A stretch of 64,000 nt of DNA from Ctenosaura bakeri (GCA_948474755.1 CAOLHI010000491.1:248001-312000), one strand, 5' to 3'; shown: positions 11,784-25,187, counted from the first letter of the stretch. Numbers and translations are program-made. The notes: a model not told the origin generated them from the sequence alone.

Positions 11784-14659
11784 CTGATGTTTTATTAACA
11801 TTCATTATGGAAATATAGGAATACAAGAGAGCACAGATCCAGGCAATGTAATTTGTAGCAGAAAAGTGGAAGTCTGATTTGGCTCTGCTCTATGTATCCT
11901 TCTTAGATATTACTTTCTATGCACACAGATATATGACACCTTGAACACAACAGGACTTTGTTCCAGCTATGTATACACAGGATTAAACTGCACAAAACTG
12001 AACTTTTTTAAAACCCTTTAACCCAATGCTCTTCCAGTTTGTGCTATACACAGTTTGTATGTAACCAAGCATGTGGATAGACCCTTTGTGTCTTGTTTCA
12101 GGGAGGTGAGTGCCCAAGAGATTGCACCTCTGGTTTAACAGAGCAAGAAATGGAAACTAAGCCAGATCATATCCACATGATACACAGAGGGGTTGTAAGA
12201 AAAGAAGCATGGTCAATACAGTTCAGGATCTGAATGCAAAAAGCACTCTGAGAAAGCTAATCAGAGAAAAACCAAAAAGAATAGTCCAAAGTGCAGAAAA
12301 CAAGAGAACAGGGAATGCCACACAATGCCAAACAGTGCTAGCGTAACTGTTGTCTTGCACAAAGAGATAACCTTGGCTGTGCTAATTTATAGGCAGCTGG
12401 AAAATCAATACAGTTGGCCCAATTATCTCCGTGCTTTCTTTTCAAAGCACACCAAGCTATTTCCTGAACTTTTGTTGCTGCTGCTTTAATGTGTGTCATT
12501 CAGCAGAGCACAGCACTTTGACTGCTGTTCTTCATGATCTACATGGAATAATCCAGGTTCAGTTTCCAGGGCAGGACTGCCAGCTCCCCTGGCTCTGTCT
12601 GGAGCCTGTCATTTGGAACTTCTTCCCATTTTGCATCACATAGGACATGACACTTGGTTTGTATTGTCTCAACTTCCTAGAAGTCATCTTAATGATAATT
12701 GGGATGTTAACTCCGAGACTACCTGTTACAGCTATATACAGGAGCTACTAGTAAACAGAAACTGTAAGATAAATTGTTTACCTTTATTTTTTAGATGTAA
12801 CTTTATTACGCATAGAGAACAAAAGACATGCCCTGAAGTGTTTGATAAGACATTTTAAATCTAATCTAAGGAGGAAGTTCCAATCTTCTCTCCCCATCCC
12901 TTAAAAAAACCAAGGCCTTCTGGTCATTGTTTCTTTTAAGCAGATCTGAATTCATCCTGTAGATAGCTTTAGCTATAATATGCCTGGAGTTATATGTGCA
13001 CACCCCACACATAAAGGACAGACTTTGGAGCTTTATCTTCTTTCTTGGATACTGGTTGCTGGGATTTAATGATTTATCTTCCTTGAAAGAACTCCTTAAA
13101 GCTATAGCTCTCAATCCGATAAAGGATGTTTACCCTTCCTGGGCCAGGTGACCCTGCCTGCCAATATAAATTTCTCTTTCTGTCTCACTAAATCTAGTTT
13201 TATGCAAGTTTTCTTCAAAATAAAGCACGATCCAAATAGCCACACTGAGGTTGGATGTAATACTGTTATTGTACTGGCAGAACTGTTCCATCACAGGACC
13301 TGGAACTCCCCTTCCTCCTCCAGTCCCCCATGCATCCTGAAATCTGCTCTGGAGGGCAAGGAAGCCCTGTTCTGAAGCAATTTGATGTCCTTGGATTGAC
13401 TTCTGTTCATGGACTTCCACTAGGGCAGCATGAGCTTATGATTCTGCAGGACAAGGAGGAGCTAGGCATTGGAGATGATACGCAGGACAAGAGGCTATGC
13501 TCTCCTGCCCTCAATTTTGTAGACATTCACCATATAACTCATGCTGTGACCTGTTCCACTGCTAGTGGAAGGGTCCTTCCAAACCATGTAGTGTTTATTC
13601 CCCCAAAGAAACACCAGGAATGAAAATATGGACTTGATCCTGTAACTGGCTAGTTGCCTGTCCTCAGAGTTGGCTGCAAAGCAGCCTGGCAGTCTGTCTG
13701 AGCAATCTATGTTCAATGAGAAAAAACTCCGCACTCTATTTGTTGTCTTTAGCTTCCATCCATTATTTCTCTACACAGATATTCCTGCAAAGACCCTGTT
13801 ATAGCACTTATTATTGAGGGACTTCTGGATCAAGGTAAAAAAAAAACCAAAACCATCAGTTCCTAAAGCAAAATTTGAAATTCAGTAAAGCTGTCAATCT
13901 TTTGTTTACAACAGGGCAAAGTATTCCCCCCCCTATGAAATTAGAGACAAAAAAAGAAATCTTTCCACTCATTATAATAAACAATTTATTCACAGGTTAT
14001 TGTCAATAACACCAAATCAGTTACATAACAACCTGTCACCGGGACTTCTTTGGCAGGTTCCACTACATGATGCTGAACAATAATAATTGGTGTTGACAAG
14101 TTCACTTGGGGAAAAAATCAAGGGAAAGCACAATCATTCCAAGGTGATCTCTGTGCCCCCTTGCCTACTGATCTTAGCAATCAAAAATGGCACTAATTGG
14201 CTGACGTGGGACTGGTTCCATCTGGATAAATAAAAACTGAATCCATTTTCACGTGACTATCAGCTTTCAACAGGAAACTGATGCCTGAGGTTTGACTGTA
14301 GTAATATAACCTTACTTTGCAATTCAGTGCAGAGAGCTAATGAAAGGGAGGAAGAGGGAAGTACTGAAATGCTAGGAACTGGAATATATTTAAAGGAACT
14401 AGACCATATGTAAAACAACTTGTATCCTATTTTTACATTAATCAACAATTTCCTAAATGTTTATTTCGGCTTTATTTACCTACACATCTCATTCTATCTG
14501 TACTTATACATTTCATCACAGTGGGCCTGCCATATTTGTGAGAGTTTGGTTCCAGAACTCTTCATGAATATGAAAAATTGCCTGTTCTCAAGTTCCTATG
14601 AAAAAATGGCACAAAGCAGAAGCAGAGGTAGAAGTAAAGACAACCCACAGCTGCAGTGG
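11784..14659. other. Intergenic, nothing recognised
   Basis: Small open frames at 12431-13734 show no family signature, and no splice-flanked conserved exon was seen. No clear repeats. Confidence 0.5.
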
Positions 14660-15075
14660 AGGTGTGCCAATCCCTGCTTCTGTGTCCCTGATGAAGCGCC
14701 CTTCTGCCCTGTGATGGTTGGTGGCAGCAGTGCCAATCTTGTTTGCCCATTTGCAAATGAACAACCAGGTTCAGCACTGCAACCATTAGCAATCCCAGGA
14801 CAGGCAGTAGCTCCTTGACAAAGCTTCTTGCTATCTTGCAGTTGTTGGCAGTGAGGGTGGTACCAATCCTACTTGCTCATTTGCAAACAAGTAAGCAGGA
14901 TCATCAGCACTGCCCTCAACGATCCCAGGAAAGCTAGCAGCTCCTCACCAGAGAATCTCCCCACCCTGCCATTGTTCCTTGTGGGATGGTGCCAAAGCTG
15001 ATCACTCATTTCTGAATGAGTGAACAGGATTGGCACTGTTACCTTCAATAATCCCAGGGTGGCCAGCAACTCTGT
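14660..15075. repeat. Diverged tandem repeat, unit about 130 bp
   Basis: Units anchored on tgccaatcttgtttgcccat (14731), taccaatcctacttgctcat (14861) and tgccaaagctgatcactcat (14990) each continue with gcactg…caat.atcccagg and end with agctcct and gccattgtt-like sequence. Periods are 130 and 129 bp. A partial unit precedes at about 14665. Confidence 0.75.
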
Positions 15076-16754
15076 TTTTTTAAAAAACCTTTTACTTGCA
15101 TGGAACGCTCAAATCAAATTTGAAATTGAATATTGTGAACTTTGACTCTTCGGGCTTCATGCTATTTAGAAACAGCACACATCACAATCCTTTCCTGTTC
15201 TCAACAGGCAGATTTATAACTCATGTGTTGCCTTTTTTCTCAATGTTAGCAGATGAAATAACATTAGAAAGATGAGAAAAAACACCATTTCCTAAAGCTG
15301 CGATCTGAGAGAAAATCTCTCCCACATATTATCTCACATATTAGCAACCTTCTCCTTCAGTTCATCTCCCCTTTTTTTTTTTAAATGACTCTCTTTCACA
15401 ATTTTTTTTAAAAAGCATGCTTAATTATCAATATGTAACAGTGGACTGGCAGGCTGGAAAGAAAATTACCTCAGAAATCCTCTCACTATTGAATTCATCG
15501 TCGAATTAATGAGGCTTTGGTAATATATACCATTTTACTGACTCTGCATTGTCCTCCCTAGAGGCAAGCTCTGTGTATCTGGATCCAGAATGGAAGGATA
15601 TCACAGTTGGTTGAGATCAGATAATCATTCTTTTTTTGCTGCCAAGTAGTTTTACTAAGTCATAGGGTCAGAGTTCAGTGTCAACCTAATCTGAGGAAAT
15701 GCTAGTTAATCAATGAAATTGTAGTTAAGGTCAACTTGTTTGATTGAGAGTGGCTGCAGCAGGAATTTTATTTTTCATGAGCTGGTAAGAGATTTCTTCC
15801 CTCCTCCTCCAGGACATTTCTTTAAGCATATTATTTCACCAAATGAAATGTTCACAGCCAGTTCTCTCACAAATCTTGTAATTCTGTGTTTTTATTTAAA
15901 AATTCTGAACATGGTAAATCTTCTGAGCCTTTAGCTTCCCCACAAGCTAAACTGACCGCTTAATTGCATTCTTACATATGTCTACTTAGACATAAGATCC
16001 ATTGCGTGTGACAGGGATTGCCTGTAGTAACTGCATGTAGGTTTGCAGTCTAAATGGCTTTAATTACACTGGTGTTTCAAAATACCAAAAAGCCCATTTT
16101 CTATATCATTCAGAATAAATTCCATTTTGCCATAGTCACCCAAACCGGGCTTCCATATGATTGTAATGCTATATATTTCTCAATATGTTTATCACAGTCA
16201 CTCTCCAGATATATCTTGTTCAATAAAAATTGACTAAGACATACCCTCCGCTTGTCCTGATTTGATAGAGACAATATTGATAAATCTTAACTCACTTTTT
16301 CAGCTGCTTTGAAAATGCCCCACTTTCTCTATCCTCTTTCCACTCTCCACCCTTGGTAGTCAGCTGCATGCTGAGTTCAACGTGCCAAAGTCGTAGGAGG
16401 AGAGGGACAGAATCTGGCCCTTCTAAAGAGGCTCACACAAAACCAAACTGTGGCAGCCTCTCATAGCTTGTCTGTTCCTCCTCATTACCAGCTTTTGCCT
16501 TTCTGACCATACTGGGGTTACTTGGCTGCATGTGTCCCAGTTTACAGATCTGAAAGGCTGGAAGATATGCAAAAAAATTTGTGGCCCTTGAAAGACTCAG
16601 TGTTACTGCCTCTGAGAAAGAGGGCAGCTTATACCATATCGAACTCATTAAGAAACTCAGGTAGCTCAGAACAGTTGCTTTTCTGTTGCAACAGACTAGC
16701 CCATCTGCTTCTTCAAATCAGATGCAGAGTGTGTGAAAAAGATTCAAACAGACT
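15076..16754. other. Intergenic, nothing recognised
   Basis: AT-rich DNA with homopolymer runs; no gene or named repeat recognised. Confidence 0.5.
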
Positions 16755-17290
16755 ATTTATTTATTTACTTACTAACTAACGTATATATCCCGTGTTGCCC
16801 AGGATTTTATCTTCCTCTTAAGAATTCACCAAACTGTCTTCTCCTGTACCTGTAATTTTTCCCATATTTCCCAATGCAATCTGTATTCAGAGTTATTTAC
16901 ATACGCAGTTTGGGTTCCTGAGGGAATACGCTGTCTTCCTCCTTGCTGCTAGGCCTTGTCTCCATAGCAACCAGCCTATTCTAGTACCTATAACTTTTCC
17001 CCATAATCCCCAATCCAATCTGTATTCAGAGTTGTTAACATACAGAGGTTGGGTTGCTAAGGGAATACATTGTCCTCCTCCTTGCTGCTAAGTCTCATCT
17101 CCATAGCAACGGGCCTGAGCTCCCTGGCTGAGAATTCTAAAGGCTTCTCCCTGAACTACCAACCCCAGGACCCATGGAATCTTCACACCCAGCCAATCAT
17201 ATGAGGTCTTCTATCCTCACACAACCAATCATATGAAGTCTTCGCCTGCCTGATGCAGACAATCAGACAAGCTCAAAGATTGACTTTTAT
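16755..17290. repeat. Unclassified repeat with a tandem duplication of 138 bp
   Basis: Two copies, starting gtacctgtaatttttccc (16846) and gtacctataacttttccc (16984), share ctgtattcagagtt, gggaatac and ccttgctgcta, then ctccatagcaac. The block starts after a ttatttatttactt run and ends near agattgacttttatatagta. A further motif, ccaatcatatga, is doubled at about 17193 and 17225. Confidence 0.65.
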
Positions 17291-17345
17291 ATAGTAGCTT
17301 TATTTACTTATTTGCCTACCCACATTTCTCCTGGGAGGGACACAG
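17291..17345 (-). mobile_element. SINE tail fragment
   Basis: The minus strand reads ccctcccaggagaaatgtgg then a TAAATAA-type tail, matching the ggagaaaggtgggatataaataaa SINE end. Confidence 0.45.
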
Positions 17346-18440
17346 CAGAGGTTATTATTGTGCCCCGGTTCTCGGACTGCAAACACAAACAGAATCCTCC
17401 CCAACAGCCACAACACAGAGACATGAACAGGACAACACTTACTACAGCCCCATATAGATGAGAAATGGAGAGTGAATGACACTCAGAGCATTTATATAGA
17501 GAAGACATATTCATCAGCAAACAGCTGGGGGAGGCTGTTGGGTAATAAATACAAGGTATGGGGTGATGTCCTGCAGACAACTGGTATTTCTGGTGGAAGT
17601 AACACTTTCTTCTTTTGGATTCTTGGCTTGTGTTCATGGAAAACCTTGACCCTCACTTTGTGTGCTGACTATGCTGCTGGACACTCTTTTGAACTGGCAC
17701 TCAGAATTTATTACTGACTTGGACTGCTGAAATAAAAATGGTAATTGACTGATAAGCTTTTGTAAACTTTGTCTGTGGTTGCTACGATAGACTCTATGGG
17801 AGGACTGTGAACCGTGGGTGGCTATCTGGACAGGAAAGTTATAACAAGGAGCCATTTCCAGAAATTAAGACAGAAGCAGTTCCTTCTACTCTGCAGCAGG
17901 GGTGGCCACCTATCAGCAATTGGGGGGGATGTATTTTCCCCAGGATCTTGGACGGTCATACCTCCCTGCTGTGCCTCCACCCCATAATCTTCTCCCCATA
18001 AATCCCCCCCCCCTTTCACAATGGTTTTGGAACTCCAAGGACCATTTTATGTCCAGGCCAGGGGCTCTGAGAAGCATTTTTAGCCGAAAATTGAGGGTTA
18101 TGTTGTGGAGATTTGTGGATCCCAGAACAGCCTCGGGGGCTGCATTTTCCCCTTTGCTCCTTTATAGGATAAGGCCTAGGCTACATCTGCAATGGAACAC
18201 GCAGTAGGGCAGATTGTACCACTTCAGATTGTAGGAAGGGAGATGAGAAAGTTACATTTTTAATGCTTCTCTATACAAAATAAATCTGTCTAAATAATCT
18301 GCACATCAGGAAGGACAGGTTTTGACTAAACCTGCTCTCCACTACAGTCATTTTGATTTGCAGAGTTTGTTTTTAAAAATATAAATGCAGAACCACAACC
18401 TGCAGTCTGAAATGGAAACATCCCTCCCATCTCTTTAGTC

Positions 18441-18740
18441 CAGAAGTGGGAATCCTGTGGCCTTCAAGGTGTTGGCAGACTACAATTCCCAGCAGTTCTA
18501 GGACCCCTTCACAGTACACAATTATAGTGTCCTGGAGTCAGCAGTTTGGGGAGGCACTAGAGCGCTCTGGCTGAGAATTCTAAAATACTTCTACCCAAAC
18601 TGCAAATCCAAGAATTCCATAGGATATTGCCCCAGCAATTAAAGCAGCATCATAGAGCTGTAATTGTGTAGTGTGAAAGGGCCTCTAATCAGCATAGCCA
18701 ATGGTGAGGAATGGTGGCAGTTCAATGGCATCTGAGGCCT
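18441..18740. mobile_element. hAT-like element split by a nested MITE
   Basis: The left part (18441-18500) ends agactacaattcccagcagttcta and the right part (18684 onward) resumes atcagcatagccaatggtga. The two parts read continuously as a hAT-type sequence once 18501-18683 and one TCTA are removed. Confidence 0.6.
18501..18683. mobile_element. Palindromic MITE nested in hAT-like element
   Basis: 183 bp from ggaccccttcaca to tgtgaaagggcc, with inverted-repeat interior (cagtttggggaggc and aaactgcaaatccaag arms). It is flanked by TCTA on both sides (18497-18500 and 18684-18687). Same family as 53929-54129. Confidence 0.75.
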
Positions 18741-21700
18741 GATGATTTCTTCTGCTTAGGACCTTGGCATCTCATCCTGCTACCTCTGTAGACTTCCCTT
18801 TCCCCTTTGCTTCTGATTGTCTTTTCTTGTCTTTGTTTTGCTTTTCTTTTCTGGGGGAATCCTTTTAACAGGCAGAGCTGGGCTGTTTGCCATCTTCCTA
18901 TTCTAATGATGATGATTTTTCTAATCATTTTACTATTATATTACAGCTGCTAGCTAATGTCTAAACTACCATTTGACCATGTCTGGCTCCACTGGAATAA
19001 TGGAACAGAGCAACACAAATGTGCAACATTGACAACCACAAAATTTCAGTCCAACCCAAAGGATGGTGCCAAAATGAGGGCATTGCCATTCTAGATAAGA
19101 GCTCTGCTCCTCCACCTCCACAACATTTTCCTTCAGTCCTCAATTTTTTAGCATTGCAGTCACTTGCAGTAAAATGGTTTGCTCAGCATTTAGAAATAGA
19201 GCTCAGGCATTAAAAGAAAACAGGCAAACCAAGTTATCAAAGGAATTCAAGGAAATCAAACGCAAGAGTTCTGGATATGAACAATTTTCAGTGTTTCACT
19301 CTCTGCAATGTTAGAGGCTTGAGAGCTGATGAAAAAATCCATTTAGGGGAGCAAATTACCTTATTTTGCTCCCCTCATAGCTTCACCTCTGGACATTGCC
19401 CTGATTGTATAACAAGATTACAAAAGCATGTAAACAGATAGGACATGAAACCCTGGGCATTTTTGGAAAGCTCCACCTTCACACTCCTGGGTCAGAAAGG
19501 GAAAAGATGTGGAACACACAGATCTCCCTGAATCCATACTTCCAAAGGGCAACAGCAATTTGGACATGCTACCCTCTTCTCTGCTTGAGTAAGGAGGGAT
19601 GGACATTTTGAAAGCAGAGAGCCCAGCAGATCCTCCCTTTCAAAGGATCTCCCTGCCTTGGAGGGAAGTAAGCAGCCCTCTCCACAATCAAGTAGGAAAA
19701 TATAACCACTGAGCAAGAATCCTTGAACATTTAAAAATAAGTTATTTACACGCCCACTGCTGCACATGTCCAAGGCTGGATTAAAGTGGTTGGGGCCCCG
19801 AAGCAGTTATAAAAGCACGGCTCACTTTGTGCATATGTTTGCACCCTCTGTTGAAAGGTTGGTTTGATACCACAGCAGGCTAGGCTTGGTGGCACTGCTG
19901 GACAGAGAAAAGCCTTCCTCGGGGGCAAAAGCAGTTATTTTCAGGCCTGAGGGGGAGAGCAGCTTTGAGCATCTCCCTTACCCTCCTCCAAGCCCCAGAA
20001 CTGAGGCTACTGCATCAGAGGAAGCAACACTGATGTGTCACTTGCCTCTTCAGTCACTCTGCAGCTGGCAATTGTGGCCAGGGTTGTTTATAAACCTACG
20101 AGGAGGGCAGGAAGAGAGAAAGAGAGATAAACAGCTTCCCTCTGCTAAAGAACATTTATCTCTTTAGTAGTATCACAGAAGAACACATAGAGGCACCCTG
20201 TGAGTGTGTGTGTGGGGGGGGAGTGAGAGAGAAGGGAGAAATGAAGTCAGTGACTGTTGAAGAGAATGGGAGTAGTGTATGTATGTCACAGAGAGATGGG
20301 AGATGGATGCTGATTCCATCCATTATGATTCTGGCACATGGGACTGTGACAGATTATATCTGAGGGACTGATGTTTTCCAGAACACAAAAGATGCCCATC
20401 CTTTTTATACAGAATACGACACAGCACTGCAGTGAGTACCCTGATATTTCAAAACCTTATTTCAGTTTTTCAGTTTCTCCTGTCCCCAGTCCCAGATCAT
20501 TAGAATACAATACTATTCTGCTTCATGTAAGAAATGGCTGAGGCTGTAAATAAAGAGTTCCAGTGAAACCTTTTAAATGAGGTAATGCAGTGGAACAGTT
20601 ATATGCGATGAAATGCTAGCTATAGTCATAAAACATGACATGCTGGCCAATTTCTGTATATCCACACATAATGCAGCTCTCCGGAAAACACTTTAATGAT
20701 GACCAACCTATAATGAGGTACATATTAAGCCTGATTTAATGACAGCAAGAATCCTTGTTAGTTGAAGCATCATTTGTTCTCCAATACTCATTTAACAAAA
20801 AGTTCTACCATGATCAAGTTGCAGGATCTTGTGGCAATAAAGGATTATTTTTGCACTGCAGTTTTCATACCACTTGTGAGTAAAATCTGTGATCACTCTT
20901 CTGGACCATATGCTGCTTCCCATCCTGTCTCTACATGGTTTCTCCATGTGGCAATTGTGTTTTCATCTTCAACCATATCCCACTGCATGTATTTTTGTTA
21001 CTATCAAGGCAGAGAGATACAGCAGGTTTAATTATAGATCACTGTGTTGCATCATGGGGATTTTTTAAATTCTTAAAACTGTTTTATGAAGAAGTGTGTG
21101 CATCCACCATGCTCTGGAGAGCCTCATTCCATATATTCTAAATGCTTGAGCAGTTTGGAGAAAACAGCAATGGCTCCATGCATGCCTGCATCTCTGAGCA
21201 CCAGAGATACAACTGCAAGGGATAATAAGACATGGAAGGTGCTCCAGCTCACTTGACATTGATTTTCTTTCCCTTAACTACATTGAATATCTATTGCAGT
21301 GATTGCCACTGCAAGTTTGAGATCTGATTTTCCCATCCACCCTGATTTCTCCCATAAAAAGACAGGACCCAAAGTACCCAAAATAGATAAACAAAGTGGC
21401 TAAACTCCATATAGATTAACATACCCAACTAGTTTGTAAAAAGTGAATCGTTACAATGAAATGAATAGCTTCATTACAATAGTTTCAGGAACATAAATAG
21501 TAGTTATTGTTATGTTGCAATTTTTTAAAAAAATCTTTACTCTCCCATTTCATTAAAAAAAAAAGAGAGAGAAAAAGACTAAAATAGTTACTGAGTATCT
21601 CAGTAGTACGAGCTGCTGCCCTGTGGTACAAAAGACTGTCATCCTGATGGCCTCATCACTGTTTCAACACTCACAACAATGCAGCACACTCTAAACCAGC

Positions 21701-21925
21701 ATTTGAACTACAGAATATTCCTCCTCCACCATTCAGTGGCTGCACACACTAAAACACACACTGAATAATTACAGTTATCCTGCAAGAGGAGTGTAGTTAT
21801 CCCTTGTCAAATCAGAACTGTAATCAGTGTCATGCTATCTTTGTTGCTGAAAATGGGAATTACAAGTCAATAGTTATTTTGTATAATAGTTACAAATAAC
21901 CAATATTCATTTTTAAAAGAAGCTA
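18741..21925. other. Intergenic, nothing recognised
   Basis: About 3 kb with no gene, LINE or SINE that I can name. A GT/G run lies at about 20205-20222. Confidence 0.5.
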
Positions 21926-22479
21926 CATATACCACTCTACTCTGCTTTGGTTAGACCCCATCTTGAATACTGTGTCCAGTTCTGGGCACCCCAATTCAAG
22001 AAGGATATTGACAAGCTGGAGCAAATCCAGAGGAGGGTGACCAAAATGGTGAGAGGCCTGGAAGCCATGCCCTATGAGGATAGACTTAGAGAGCTGGGTA
22101 TGTTTAGTCTACAGAAGAGAAGGTTAAGAGGGGACATGATAGCCATGTTTAAATATTTGAAGGGATGCCACGTAGAGGAGGGAGAGGGCTTGTTTTCTGC
22201 TGCTCCAGAGACCAGGACAAGGAGCAATGGATTCAAGCTGCAGGAAAGGAGATTCCACCTGAACCTCAGGAACAACTTCCTGACAGTCAGGGCTGTCCGG
22301 CAGTGGAATATGCTGCCTCGGAGTGTAGTGGAGTCTCCTTCCCTGGAGGTTTTTAAGCAGAGGCTAGATGGCCATCTGTCGGGAGTGCTTTGAAGGTGTT
22401 CCTGCATGGCAGGGGGTTGGACTGGATGGCCCCTGTGGTCTCTTCCAACTCTACATTTCTATGATTCTATGATTCTATA
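21926..22479 (+). mobile_element. CR1 LINE 3' fragment with an uninterrupted ORF2 C-terminus
   Basis: It starts abruptly inside ORF2 at the VPLYSAL region and reads [20 protein letters not shown] through [20 protein letters not shown] to the ORF end, open over 148 codons. It ends with the 3' UTR and tandem ATTCTATG motifs. Severely 5'-truncated. Confidence 0.92.
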
Positions 22480-23134
22480 TTAATAGTTTTATTAAAGGGT
22501 TTAACGCTATAAAGTACTAAAATGCATTTGTGACAAGATAGGAGCTTCCTTCAACATTGTGAACCAAACTCTATCTGTTTTGAAACTGCACTACAAAATT
22601 ACAGCAAGACACAAATTATCTTTAAGCTACAATGGGCCACATGTGGCTGTTTCTGAAGGGACTGACTCCTTGCAAACTTTTCCATACTGGCTCAACTGCT
22701 CAAAAAGAAGGGTTAATTGCTTTTCCTGGAAGCCACCAGGACTAGTGATTCCTCTTCTAAATAGATCTCTTTGAGTTCCCCTGCACTGTGTCATATCAAA
22801 AAATGCCTGTGTTTCAAAACCAGAAGTGGACTTCTGGACATTTCCAATTTTTTTTCCCCATTTATTTTGACATTTTAGGCAATCTCTGTGGCCCCCAGAG
22901 AGTTTCAAGGCCCCGCAAATTTCCCAAGTTGTCCAATATCCACACAAAACAATGGCAAAAGACAGGAACTTTTTGTACTGGTTTTTAAATTACAATAAAA
23001 TTTTATAAACTTAAATTTCACTGGATTTTCAGTTTAAAATGGCTTAACTGAAGCTGCTTGGAAAATTGCAGTGCCGAAACTGCAGTAAAAATCAAATTGG
23101 AGTAGAGGTATTGCTTTAAATTATTAAGAATATA
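22480..23134. other. Intergenic, nothing recognised
   Basis: Unique-looking AT-rich DNA between a CR1 and a Tigger-like MITE. Confidence 0.5.
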
Positions 23135-23577
23135 CACAGTAGCCCCTCCACATCTGTGAAAGCAGAAAAACTGCAAATAACTCCCACTGTGCTCCTCCTC
23201 CCATTCCCCTCCCATTCCCTTTTGCCTTGGCACACGTGCCTTCCTTTTCACACCCGGGCAAAAGGCAAGGGAACAGGGGGAAGGCACGCATATTTTACCA
23301 CCATTCCCTTAACTTTTGCCCTAGTGTATGTTCTCTGTGCATGGGCAAAAGGCAAGGGAATGAGGAGAAAGGTGCATGCACACTTTCCTTCTCTGTGCAT
23401 GGTGCTCCCCCTCCCCTCCCTTGCCTTTTGCCTGGATGTAGAGAAGAAAAGCGCACATACCCAGACAAAAGGTAAGGGAATTGGAGGAGGAGGAGGAGAA
23501 TGGGGGAGAGGAATGTGTGCGCCTTACGAATAATCAAATTTGTGAAGGTCAAATCTGTGAATGTGGAGGGAGGATTG
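23135..23577. mobile_element. Tigger-like (Tc1/mariner) MITE with internal repeats
   Basis: Ends cacagtagcccctccacat and (reverse) caatcctccctccacatt form inverted repeats bounded by TA dinucleotides. The interior repeats a ggcaaaaggcaagggaa motif in both orientations (about 23215-23480). Confidence 0.6.
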
Positions 23578-25159
23578 TACAGTCATAATTTTCTTAGCTT
23601 TTCTGTAGCAATTTCCCACTTGATGAGTTTCTTCTACTTGTCTCTGGTGGTTTCATGACAATATGTGTATATTCTAAGGTCTCTCTCTCTCCTTTGTCTG
23701 GCACAACTTTGAGTGGCATCTCAGACAATTCATTGGGCAAGTATACCTGAAGCAAATTTTTCATCATCTTCTCCTGCTTTTGATCAGTTTCTCTGACTTT
23801 CCTCAAAGTGGCAACCTTGCAGTGAAACTGGTACCAATTGCGGGGAGGGCCATCATGTCATGCTAGTCCTACTGGCCTACTGGTTGCAAGGGCAAGAGAT
23901 CAAATTCAGTATACATATATAAATATATAATCTTTTCACTTTTCACTTTGGATAGCTCCTCAGAATAAAGACATCTGCAAAGAAAAGCAATTACTCTTGT
24001 TGTTTAAATTATATCCATTTATTTTTAAGAATATCCTTTTGAATCCTTCACACATGCAAAAAGGTCTAAATCAAATCAGTTTTACAGAAGTTATATTACT
24101 CTGTGTTCCTTGCTATTCTGAATATTCTTCTTGGGTCTATTACACTTTGGCAAATGTTAGCAAATGAATGACATGAAGTTAAATAGGAAGGATTGCTGAA
24201 CATCTCCTGTTTAATGTAAAAAAGGCAGGAAGAAAATGAATTCATGTGTGTATGAGTATATAAATCTTAATTTTTGATACCATCAAGAACAGGAAAAGTG
24301 CAAGCTTTGGACTGTATTTTACTCTTCCTGTTGCCAAGTTAAATGAGAGTATTGCTGCATGACTGAAACCTTTGACACACTCAGCAGTTCAAGGTGAGCA
24401 GCTGTCGTGCATTTACAAGAATAGCATGATTACTGTATCCTGGGGAACAAGATCCTGCACCAGAGGCTACTCTTCATAACATTACAATGTCTAGCTATGC
24501 CCCTGACAGGACATGCAACCCTTCTAGTGAACTGTGATGAAGCTTATTGGGGAGTCCTGCACAGCCCCTTTTGCACAATAGAGGTTCTCACTGAGCAATG
24601 AGTTTCTTAGTACACTGATACCAATGGTGAGTGATCACACTATTGGCTCTGTTGGTTCAATGGCCCCTGAGACGGTGTTCTGTTTCTGCTCCCTTCCTGA
24701 GAATGTGAGTGTCCTGCAGTGTTGCAATTCATCTCTGTGTGATCATGGGTCAGTTTATGATGACAGAAGTACCTCATTCAAGAAATAATGCCAAGTATTT
24801 GATTTCAGTCTATTTATATACAAATATATACACACAAACAGATAATGCAGAACACCAAGTTTAAGCAGTGCCTTCACATCTTTAATACTGCACTGACAAA
24901 TACATTATAAGAATGCTATCAAAAAGATCATACTCCTAGGGTTTTGTTGCTGCTATTAATGGCCATCAAGGTGACTTCAACTGACAGTGACCCTATCAAT
25001 GAGACCCCCAAATCACCCTGTCATCAAGGCCCTGTTCAGGTAGGGAGCTACAATTGTTACAAAAAACAGACTTAAGGAAAAATGGTTATTGTACTAGACA
25101 TTTTATGCTTGCATTACAGAATTTCCAACATCAGAAACCAAATTAAACAGAACCAACAT
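23578..25159. other. Intergenic region downstream of FHIP2A
   Basis: Contains a short antisense SINE tail at about 24943-25035 (ttgttgctgctattaatggcc then gtgacttcaactgacag). Nothing else recognised. Confidence 0.5.
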
Positions 25160-25181
25160 GATAGAAAGGTGAAAAGGTGCT

Positions 25182-25187
25182 TTTATT
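25182..25187 (-). terminator. Candidate distal polyadenylation signal AATAAA
   Basis: AATAAA on the minus strand, followed about 20-40 bp downstream by a GT-rich run (gttggttctgttt). This is the arrangement expected of a cleavage and polyadenylation site. A second AATAAA sits 40 bp upstream at 25227-25232. Confidence 0.5.
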
